Part shown: in pieces, positions 9,065 to 15,822 of the stretch
How the letters are laid out: each line of letters opens with the position of its first letter
Numbering within the stretch: position 1 is the stretch's first letter
Source: Salinimicrobium marinum
GTDB taxonomy: Bacteria; Bacteroidota; Bacteroidia; Flavobacteriales; Flavobacteriaceae
Assembly: GCF_014651535.1 (NCBI RefSeq)
Contig: NZ_BMXB01000004.1
Coordinates: 4,477 to 68,476, forward strand
Length of the DNA stretch: 64,000 bases
Reading direction: 5' to 3'
Position numbers and translations under genes: made by a program
The notes under the pieces: generated by a model
Databases searched by the model: none
What the model saw: the letters and a program-made list of their open reading frames with translations, nothing else
What the model was told of the DNA's origin: nothing

Positions 9065-10291
9065 TTACCTGCCAATAATGATAAGGGATCTTTTTTCTTT
9101 CCACTGAAACCGAAACAGCAAAAGTGAGCTTAAACTAAGGCACACCAGAAGAGTAAGTGCTAACGGCAACATACTTACTCCGGTAAACTGACTGATGATG
9201 AAAGAAGCGACTGCTCCAAGAATCATTTTGAGGCTTCCCACAAGGGCAGAAGCTCTTCCGGCTCTTTTCTCAAAGGGATATAAAGATAATGCTGTGGTAT
9301 TTGGATTTTGGAAACCAAGTAAAAACAGGATTAGGAATAACAGGAATACCGTGATATAAAAATTGTCTCCGGAAAAGGCATTCAGAAGAAATGCTAAAGC
9401 CAAAACCACTAGCAAAACACTAATGTTAAGAGTCACTCTAAAAGTTGTAAACTTCTTCAGGACCATTCTGTTGAGCTGACTTCCCGCTATTAATCCGGCG
9501 GCGTTAAGTCCAAACAGCCATCCAAATTGTGTTTCTGTGAGGTGAAAATTATCCATAAAAAGAACAGGTGCATTTGAAATATAGGCAAACATCGCACCTA
9601 TTGCCAGGCTTCCCGCCAGTGAAAATGTGAGAAAAATCTTGTTGATGAAAATTCCGGTGTATTTTGAAATTACCTTATTCAGTTTTAGTTCCACAGATTT
9701 GTCGGGGGTAATACTTTCAGGTAAAAAGAGAGTTACACTCAGAAACATGAGTCCCGCAAAAACCGCCAGGATGAGAAAAATAATATGCCAGGAATAATAA
9801 GTGATGACAATTCCACCCACGGTAGGAGCAATAATGGGAGCGCCTCCCATGATCAACATTAAAAATGAAATGGCCCTGGCCACCTCTTCTGAAGGGAAAA
9901 TATCCCTCACAACTGCTTTTGAAGCTACCATTCCAGCCGAAGCACCTACGGCAAGAAAGAACCGGGAAATTACCAGCCAGTCGAGACTAGGGGAATAAAA
10001 ACAACTTATGGCTGCCAGCACATATATTATTAGCCCTATCAACAAGGGGCGTTTTCTGCCGAATTTATCCATGATTGGACCGTAGGCCAACTGACCTAGT
10101 GCAATTCCAATAAAATAACTGGTTAAGGAAAAACCTACTTCTGCTTTTGATATGCTGAATTCACTGGCGATGCTCTCAAAAGCGGGCAGGTACATATCAA
10201 TAGAAAATGGCCCCAGGGCAATTAAAGTTCCAAGGACCAACAATATTACCCGTTCCTTCTGTTTGTCTCTTCCACTAAATTTTTTTTGCAT
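9065..10291 (-). CDS. Bcr/CflA family MFS multidrug efflux transporter
   Basis: 408 residues with 12 predicted membrane helices. The N-terminus GPFSIDMYLPAFESIASEF is the hallmark of the Bcr/CflA (DHA1) subgroup. The MFS loop 2-3 motif appears as GPIMDKFGRKRPLL, and motif C is seen in helix 5 as MGGAPIIAPTVGG. Relatives export drugs such as bicyclomycin, sulphonamides or chloramphenicol in exchange for protons across the inner membrane; the substrate here cannot be told. Transcription converges with the large kinase gene, whose stop lies 83 bp away. No resistance genes surround it. Confidence 0.88.
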   Translation of the reverse strand: MQKKFSGRDKQKERVILLVLGTLIALGPFSIDMYLPAFESIASEFSISKAEVGFSLTSYFIGIALGQLAYGPIMDKFGRKRPLLIGLIIYVLAAISCFYSPSLDWLVISRFFLAVGASAGMVASKAVVRDIFPSEEVARAISFLMLIMGGAPIIAPTVGGIVITYYSWHIIFLILAVFAGLMFLSVTLFLPESITPDKSVELKLNKVISKYTGIFINKIFLTFSLAGSLAIGAMFAYISNAPVLFMDNFHLTETQFGWLFGLNAAGLIAGSQLNRMVLKKFTTFRVTLNISVLLVVLALAFLLNAFSGDNFYITVFLLFLILFLLGFQNPNTTALSLYPFEKRAGRASALVGSLKMILGAVASFIISQFTGVSMLPLALTLLVCLSLSSLLLFRFQWKEKRSLIIIGR

Positions 10292-10500
10292 TCCGCAAAT
10301 TTCGTGGACGCTGAGTTCATTTCCTATTCCCGATTTTATCTTAACATATAATTATCAACGATAGCAGCATCGAAAAGGATGTAGTCTAAAATATTTTAGA
10401 ATTTATTTTTTTCATTGAAATTTTGTAATTCAATAGGTTATAGAGAATAAAGAAATACGGAAAACAATTCCGGGATTCAGTTATGCAAGAAAAGGCAATA

Positions 10501-10530
10501 AAGAAAAAAACCTGCCGGAGAGGCAGGTTT
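10501..10530 (-). terminator. Intrinsic terminator of the M16 peptidase gene
   Basis: Read on the minus strand, CCTGCC and GGCAGG arms (10522-10527 and 10511-10516, loop of 5) are followed by a T-rich tract (plus-strand A run at 10501-10510). It lies 27 bp past the stop of the gene at 10554. The rest of the 10292-10553 gap holds no other feature I can see. Confidence 0.8.
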
Positions 10531-10553
10531 TCAGATCAATTAATATTCTAGAT

Positions 10554-13427
10554 TTAAGGCTTAACTTCAGAAAGTTGAACTTCTTCACCTTTTTTGTCTA
10601 GTAGTTTAACTTCATCAAAGCCCATTTCTTTGAACTGGTCAAATTGAGTTGCGGCATCTCCTACAACCAGATACGCCATTTTGGATTCATCCAGGTACTT
10701 TTTGGCTAGTTCTTTATGCTGTTCTAAAGTCATGGCTCCAATGATCTCTTCTTCATTTTCAATATATTTTGGATCCAGGTCGTAAGTGCTCATTTCCTGT
10801 AGCATTCCCAGTAAAGATCCCTGGGTTTCGAAACGACGTGCATTCGATTTGATGAGGGCATTTTTGGTGAATTCAAGATCTTCTTCTGAAATTCCTTCTT
10901 TATATTTTGCGATCTCATCCCTGAAAATTCCAACCGATTCGCCGGTAGTATTTGTTCGAACACTTGAAGATGCGGTAAAAGTGCCGGGAATTTTGGACCC
11001 GCTAAACCCAGAACGTGCTCCATAGGTATATCCTTTCTCTTCCCGTAAGATAAGATTCACATTTCCTGAGAAAGAACCCCCTAATTTGTAATTCATAACT
11101 TCTGCAGGGAAATAATCCTGGTTGGTTCGTGGTAAGGCAATATAACCTATGTTGATCACAGATTGCTTAGCATCTGGCACATCTACAAAATACAAAGATG
11201 CTTTGTCGCGGTTGTTGGTTACCTCAAATTCCGGAATAGTAACTTCTTTTGGTGCCCAGTTCTCTTCAATCCCCTCCAGGGAAGCCAGCGCTTCATCTCT
11301 GGTAACATTTCCAACAATATGGAAATTGCTCACTGTTGGTGAAAAATACTTGTTGTAATATTCTTTTAAATCATCAATGGTAATTGCTTCTACAGATTCC
11401 ACTGTTCCCAATGTCGGATATGCAAAAGGATGGTTTTCACCATAAAGTATCTTGTTGTAAACATTACTGGCTATCCAGTTAGGATCTGCTTCATTTCTTT
11501 TGATGCCATTGATGGTACTCGTTTTAATACGTTCAAATTCTTTTTCATCCCAACGCGGCTCTAACAGGATTTCCTGCACCAGGTCCATGGTTTCATTGAA
11601 ATTACGCTTTAAGGTATTACCGCGTATTACAATAGTTTCATTGGTGGTATACATATATATGTTTGCTCCCAAAAGATCGATTTCTTCTTCAAGTTCTGCC
11701 GGAGTTTTATTGGCAGTTCCTTCCATAAGAATGTCTGTCATTAAGTTGGCTACTCCGTTTTTAGAAAGATCATCCAGTAAATGGCCTCCTTCTATCACAA
11801 GACTGAAGTTAACCAGTGGCAGTTCTGTTTGCTCGATTCCATATACTTCCAGGTCATTCTCTAATTGAACGGTCCAGGCTTCAGGTACATTTAAAGACGG
11901 GGTTTCGCCCATTTCAGGTTGCACAGAGCGATCAATTTTAGAAGGTGTTTTTTGAACTTCCTGTTCCATTTCGGCAACTTCAGTAGCTACATTTTCAGTG
12001 ATTTCTTCCTCTACAACTTCTGCTTTTTCAGAATTTTCAGCAATGAGTTCTATTTGACCTTTAGGGACAAAACTGGTAAGGACGAAAGGCTTTCCTTTAA
12101 TATACTTTTCATAAACCCGTACCACATCTTCTTTGGTCACTGCCTTGATGTTTTCGATATCTTGCTCAATATATCCGGGATCACCTGTGAAAACATCATA
12201 TTGTGCTAGTTGAAAGGATTTTCCAAGTACGCTGCTAATTCCATTATAGAAATCTGTTTCAAGTCCGGCTTTAATACGTTCAATGTCCCGCTCTGTAACC
12301 CCTTCTTTTTCAAAAAGCCTGAAAGCTTCACTGATTCCGGCTTCTACACTGTCAAGGTCAACATCTGCATTGGCGGTGACCATGATCCTGAATTTTCCGG
12401 CAATCTGGTCTGCACTGTTGAATGCATAAGGCTGGGAAGTAAGCTCCTTTTCTTCTACAAGAACTTTATACAGCGGTGCTTCTTTTCCATCTGAAAGAAT
12501 TTCTCCAAGAAAGTCCAGAGCATACGCATCTTGTGTGTACTGCTCAACAGCAGGCCATACCATATTCAGCTGAGGTGCGCTGGCAAAATTATCTTCGTGA
12601 TAAAGTCGTTTTGTTTCCTCAAGGCTCACATTCTGAACTTCCAGAGGCTCCACTTCCTGACGTTTTTTAATCTCTCCAAAATATTTCTCTACCAGTTCCC
12701 GGGCTTCGGTTTCATCAAAATCTCCGGCAATTACCAAAGTAGCATTATTGGGTCCGTAAAATTTATCGTAAAACTCCTTTACGTCTTCCACTGTAGCATT
12801 TTGAAGATCCTCAAGTTCTCCAATTACCTGCCAGCTGTATGGATGACCGTCGGGAAATAAATTTTTATCGATGACCCATCCCGTATGTCCGTATGGGTTA
12901 TTATCTACCCGCTGGCGTTTTTCATTCTGAACAACTTCCTGTTGATTTGCAAAAGCAGATTCGGTGACAGTATTTATCAGGTATCCCATACGGTCAGATT
13001 CCAGCCACATAACCATTTCCAAAGCATTTTTTGGCACTACCTCGTAATAGACAGTTCCATCCTGCCAGGTGCCTCCGTTAAGAGTTCCACCGGCATCCTG
13101 AATTTTCTTAAAAAATTGATCCTGCGGAACATTTTCAGATTCCTGGAAAAGCATGTGTTCAAAGAGATGGGCAAAACCAGTACGCCCTTTTTTCTCACGA
13201 TTTGATCCCACACCATATTGAATGGCAACGGAAACAATAGGATCAGATTTATCCTGATGCAGGACTACATTAAGTCCGTTTTCCAGTTCATATTTATCAA
13301 ATTCAATAGATAAACCGGGATCTGTAGTGACTTTTTCCTGACCTTTTAGCTTGTCGCAGGAAACAAAAACCGACAATAGCAGCGATAACATCAAAAATGC
13401 CATCGGTTTTAATCTGAAATTTTTCAT
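10554..13427 (-). CDS. M16 family (pitrilysin-type) zinc peptidase lipoprotein
   Basis: 957 residues. The signal peptide ends in VFVSC (Cys24), so this is an envelope lipoprotein. The first M16 unit (about 40-480) carries the inverted zinc motif HLFEH with H87, E90 and H91; the glutamate further on, in VVQNEKRQR, is the expected third ligand region. A Glu-rich linker (about 480-520) leads to the second unit (about 535-945). That unit lacks HxxEH (the equivalent stretch is NGVANLMTDIL) but keeps the GYTYGARSGF signature of the non-catalytic half. Two fused halves, one active and one inactive, is the usual M16B/M16C clamshell arrangement. The likely role is degradation of peptides in the periplasm. 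Monocistronic, with its own terminator. Confidence 0.9.
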   Translation of the reverse strand: MKNFRLKPMAFLMLSLLLSVFVSCDKLKGQEKVTTDPGLSIEFDKYELENGLNVVLHQDKSDPIVSVAIQYGVGSNREKKGRTGFAHLFEHMLFQESENVPQDQFFKKIQDAGGTLNGGTWQDGTVYYEVVPKNALEMVMWLESDRMGYLINTVTESAFANQQEVVQNEKRQRVDNNPYGHTGWVIDKNLFPDGHPYSWQVIGELEDLQNATVEDVKEFYDKFYGPNNATLVIAGDFDETEARELVEKYFGEIKKRQEVEPLEVQNVSLEETKRLYHEDNFASAPQLNMVWPAVEQYTQDAYALDFLGEILSDGKEAPLYKVLVEEKELTSQPYAFNSADQIAGKFRIMVTANADVDLDSVEAGISEAFRLFEKEGVTERDIERIKAGLETDFYNGISSVLGKSFQLAQYDVFTGDPGYIEQDIENIKAVTKEDVVRVYEKYIKGKPFVLTSFVPKGQIELIAENSEKAEVVEEEITENVATEVAEMEQEVQKTPSKIDRSVQPEMGETPSLNVPEAWTVQLENDLEVYGIEQTELPLVNFSLVIEGGHLLDDLSKNGVANLMTDILMEGTANKTPAELEEEIDLLGANIYMYTTNETIVIRGNTLKRNFNETMDLVQEILLEPRWDEKEFERIKTSTINGIKRNEADPNWIASNVYNKILYGENHPFAYPTLGTVESVEAITIDDLKEYYNKYFSPTVSNFHIVGNVTRDEALASLEGIEENWAPKEVTIPEFEVTNNRDKASLYFVDVPDAKQSVINIGYIALPRTNQDYFPAEVMNYKLGGSFSGNVNLILREEKGYTYGARSGFSGSKIPGTFTASSSVRTNTTGESVGIFRDEIAKYKEGISEEDLEFTKNALIKSNARRFETQGSLLGMLQEMSTYDLDPKYIENEEEIIGAMTLEQHKELAKKYLDESKMAYLVVGDAATQFDQFKEMGFDEVKLLDKKGEEVQLSEVKP

Positions 13428-13598
13428 TCTTTAAAAGTTTGATTAGATGATTGTTAAATATATGGTAATTTGTTTAATGTAAAGAAGGAAAGTTACATAA
13501 GCCCCTGAATTTTTCAGATTTATGCCAGTTTACTTCAGAATACAGAAGAATTTGAGGGGTTCAGAAGTTAAAAATTGATTTTGTAAAGCTGCCAGAAA

Positions 13599-13820
13599 TC
13601 AGGATCTGGAAGAAAATATATTTTTATCTAATTCTGTGTTGCCTTTCCAGAGAAAATAAATGATGGGTGCTAAAACCGGAAGGGCGAGGATAAAGATTAT
13701 TAGCAACATTTTTTGTGTAGATTTTAAATGTTGGTCATGAAAAATATCATAGCATGCCCAGATGGTTAAAATGGCATACAAGAGCAGAAATATAACGATA
13801 GATAAACCCTGTAAAATCAT
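13599..13820 (-). CDS. Small PLDc_N-like membrane protein
   Basis: 73 residues with two hydrophobic helices (about 5-24 and 37-58) and the pattern ILTIWACYDIFHDQHLKSTQKMLL then LPVLAPIIYFLW, which resembles the phospholipase D N-terminal (PLDc_N) membrane domain found alone in many bacteria. There is no catalytic HKD motif, so it is not an enzyme. It lies 171 bp upstream of the M16 peptidase gene on the same strand; co-transcription is possible but unproven. Confidence 0.65.
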   Translation of the reverse strand: MILQGLSIVIFLLLYAILTIWACYDIFHDQHLKSTQKMLLIIFILALPVLAPIIYFLWKGNTELDKNIFSSRS

Positions 13821-14000
13821 TGCGTTATTTTATTAATTAAGGGATGGACTGCTTGCAATCCTGATTTTTGCAATTTTATCACTATAGTGGTGGGGACAAT
13901 TTTATTTTAGAATAAGTAATGTATACCAGATGACGTTCGTTTTTATTTCAACATTTATTGTTCAATTTTAATATATATTTAAGTAAGTAGCTAATTTTTA

Positions 14001-14019
14001 CCCGTATAAAATGTACGGG
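14001..14019. promoter_or_regulatory. Inverted repeat CCCGTA-N7-TACGGG, box 1
   Basis: CCCGTA (14001-14006) and TACGGG (14014-14019) with a 7-nt AT-rich centre, 191 bp upstream of the M57 protease start. It is the first of three such boxes in 1.2 kb. The 371-bp gap 13821-14191 otherwise holds box 2 and no gene. Confidence 0.6.
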
Positions 14020-14109
14020 TTGTAAATTATTTTATGATCATTAGCTAAACGTGAAATGAAAGCTTTATTTCTCAAAATGAATAAGTTAAGATTTTATTAA
14101 ATCTTCGTA

Positions 14110-14139
14110 CCCGTAAAAATTGTACGGTAAAATTTCGGG
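14110..14139. promoter_or_regulatory. Inverted repeat CCCGTA-N7-TACGGt, box 2
   Basis: CCCGTA (14110-14115), 7-nt centre, TACGGT (14123-14128), then AAAATTTCGGG. Box 3 near 15110 matches it at nearly every position across these 30 bases. The box ends 30 bp before TAATTTCA (14159-14166), a weak -7-like element. Box 3 has the same spacing to a perfect -7 element. This fits an activator site just upstream of a promoter for the protease at 14192 (inference). Confidence 0.6.
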
Positions 14140-14191
14140 AATTAAGAATTGAGAAAGTTAATTTCAGCATCTATTAACCCTAAATTTATTT

Positions 14192-15025
14192 ATGATGAAG
14201 TATTACAAATTAATTTTTACAATGATGTTGGCAGGTAGCTTTCTTGTTTCTTGTGAAAAGGATGAGATCCCAGAGGAAGAAATTCAAACCGTGCAGCAGG
14301 ATGAAAAAGTCTCCAAAGTTATCCTGAAGCAAATTTCTTCTCTCCATTTCAACAATAAAGACGTGGAAATGATTGATTTCCTGTTGCCCGATGGATCTAC
14401 AGAGAAGAGTCTTTTAATTGAAGGAGATATTGTGATGAGCCCAGATCAATTATCGTCTATGCGACCATCGGCAATTACCGGGAAACAGTATAGAACCTAT
14501 AATCTGGTAAACCCTGGAACTGTGAATATAATAGGATTTACAGGAGGAGGACAGGCTCTTACTTCCAAGCAGAGAACAGCTTTGCAAAGAGCGGTAAGCA
14601 ACTATAATGCTCTTAACATCGGACTTAATTTTACGCTCACCTTCGGAACAAATTATGGTCCTTATGATATTGTGGTATATCAAAACCCTAATGGACAGGC
14701 TGGGGGAGTAGCAGGTTTTCCAAGTGGTGGAAATGCATATAAGTATGTACAGATCTTTTCGGGAATGGAAAACTACAGCACTGCTACCAATGAGCATGTA
14801 ATTACACATGAAATAGGACATTCTGTTGGATTACGTCATACCGACTGGTCTACAAGACAAAGTTGTGGTCAAAGTGGAGAAGCAGCGGGAAATGATGGTG
14901 CAGTTCACATTCCGGGAACTCCAAGAGGGTATGATTCAAATTCTATCATGCTGGCTTGCTTTAGTGCGAACGAAGATGGAAATTTTGGGTATTATGATAG
15001 GGTAGCCCTGGAATATTTATACTAA
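14192..15025 (+). CDS. M57-type HEIGH zinc metalloprotease lipoprotein
   Basis: 277 residues. The lipoprotein signal ends at FLVSC (Cys21) and is followed by the acidic EKDEIPEEE. A pro-like region runs to about residue 115, then the catalytic domain carries VITHEIGHSVGLRHTDW, the zinc motif HExxHxxGxxH with H206, E207, H210 and H216. Further on, SIMLAC supplies the downstream Met expected of the Met-turn. This matches the dual-action HEIGH metallopeptidase family (M57, PF12388). It is probably anchored to or released at the cell surface. Two inverted-repeat boxes lie upstream and a terminator follows, so it forms its own unit next to a small lipoprotein and a two-component pair, which may control it. 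Confidence 0.88.
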   Translation: MMKYYKLIFTMMLAGSFLVSCEKDEIPEEEIQTVQQDEKVSKVILKQISSLHFNNKDVEMIDFLLPDGSTEKSLLIEGDIVMSPDQLSSMRPSAITGKQYRTYNLVNPGTVNIIGFTGGGQALTSKQRTALQRAVSNYNALNIGLNFTLTFGTNYGPYDIVVYQNPNGQAGGVAGFPSGGNAYKYVQIFSGMENYSTATNEHVITHEIGHSVGLRHTDWSTRQSCGQSGEAAGNDGAVHIPGTPRGYDSNSIMLACFSANEDGNFGYYDRVALEYLY

Positions 15026-15048
15026 TATTTTAGTTGATTAGCAGTTGA

Positions 15049-15084
15049 AGAGAGGTTGGCGTCATTGTCAGCCTCTCTTTTTTT
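15049..15084 (+). terminator. Intrinsic terminator after the M57 protease
   Basis: AGAGAGGTTGGC (15049-15060) pairs with GTCAGCCTCTCT (15067-15078) with two G-U pairs and a 6-nt loop, then a T run to 15084. It lies 24 bp past the stop codon. Confidence 0.85.
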
Positions 15085-15109
15085 AAAAAAAACATTAAAA
15101 AAGTTCAAA

Positions 15110-15139
15110 CCCGTAAATATTGTACGGGAAAATTTCAGG
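15110..15139. promoter_or_regulatory. Inverted repeat CCCGTA-N7-TACGGG, box 3
   Basis: CCCGTA (15110-15115), 7-nt centre, TACGGG (15123-15128), then AAAATTTCAGG, nearly identical to box 2. It lies directly before a TTG-N16-TACATTTG promoter (15140-15166) and not before a long ORF. It therefore appears to control the short terminator-ended unit up to 15306. Confidence 0.65.
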
Positions 15140-15166
15140 TTGATTGAGATCCATACTATACATTTG
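15140..15166 (+). promoter_or_regulatory. Bacteroidota-type promoter after box 3
   Basis: TTG (15140-15142), a 16-bp spacer and TACATTTG (15159-15166), an exact match to TAnnTTTG. Transcription would start near 15171. Confidence 0.55.
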
Positions 15167-15170
15167 CTTT

Positions 15171-15306
15171 ACATTAATGAAACAACATGCCGGAAAATTG
15201 CGGATTGTTTTTGTAGGGGTACAGTTATATTCGTTTTAGCATTGTTTCATAAACTACTTTATTTAATTAGCATTAAAAGGGTGTCTTAAGAAGCACCCTT
15301 TTAAAT
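15171..15306 (+). other. Short transcription unit: small RNA or 20-codon peptide ORF
   Basis: The unit runs from the promoter at 15140-15166 to a terminator at 15275-15302, about 135 nt. Its only ORF in a good position is ATG 15177 to TAG 15239 (20 codons: begins MKQHAGKLR, ends in a hydrophobic and aromatic tail). I do not know the ORF and cannot tell a peptide gene from a small RNA. Its upstream box is shared with the M57 protease, so the two are probably co-regulated. From 15307 to 15562 I see only an inverted pair, CATTTTCA (15476-15483) and TGAAAATG (15524-15531), enclosing two CTTAACCAG/TTCTAACCAG-like direct repeats, possibly the regulatory region of the small lipoprotein. Confidence 0.35.
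15275..15306 (+). terminator. Intrinsic terminator of the short unit
   Basis: AAAAGGGTG (15275-15283) pairs with CACCCTTTT (15294-15302). No annotated-size ORF ends nearby, which is why a small transcript upstream is inferred. Confidence 0.7.
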
Positions 15307-15562
15307 GATTTTCGGAAGCTTTAAAATATTGTTTAATCTTCCACCTACTGGAATTATTCTCTATATTGCTAATTATAAGTGTTTTGTGCTTTATATGTAT
15401 ATGATGAAGCTATTCAACTGATGAATCCGGAGATCTTTATCTCTGTCACAATAATAAGCATTTTTACCTAACATCCATTTTCAGTCTTAACCAGGTAGTC
15501 TTGGTTCTAACCAGCTTATTCATTGAAAATGTTTTATTGTTTAACCACTAAAACCACTTATT

Positions 15563-15742
15563 ATGAAGAATTTGTCACGAATCTTATTTTCCATGTTTGC
15601 AGTAGCATGCTTTTATTCTTGTGAGCCCGAAGAGTTACCACAGGATGAAATTTTAGAAAATCCCGTAGAATTGCCAACAGAACCTGTAGGTGATACTGGT
15701 AATGAAGGGGATGTGTATGATAAAAAAGATCCTAAAAATTAA
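15563..15742 (+). CDS. 59-residue small lipoprotein upstream of a TPR kinase
   Basis: The ATG at 15563 starts a 59-codon ORF. MKNLSRILF and a hydrophobic core lead to FYSC (Cys20), a credible lipobox, followed by EPEELPQDEI. The rest is short, acidic and Pro/Gly-rich (ENPVELPTEPVG, then GDVYDKKDPKN) and cannot form a usual folded domain. The N-terminal mature segment resembles that of the M57 protease upstream (EKDEIPEEE). I do not recognise the family. A terminator follows at 15767, and the TPR histidine kinase starts 80 bp downstream. A surface-exposed signal, or a ligand for the kinase's periplasmic TPR region, is an attractive but unproven idea. Confidence 0.6.
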   Translation: MKNLSRILFSMFAVACFYSCEPEELPQDEILENPVELPTEPVGDTGNEGDVYDKKDPKN

Positions 15743-15766
15743 AAATGATCTATATTATAATGTAAT

Positions 15767-15797
15767 AAAACTCCATTCGTGGGGTTTTGTTATTTTT
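15767..15797 (+). terminator. Terminator between small lipoprotein and kinase
   Basis: AAAACTCC (15767-15774) pairs with GGGGTTTT (15781-15788, one G-U pair) through a 6-nt loop, then GTTATTTTT. Leaky read-through into the kinase is possible because the kinase starts 26-35 bp later. Confidence 0.7.
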
Positions 15798-15822
15798 ACC
15801 CAAAATCTATTAATACAGAGTT

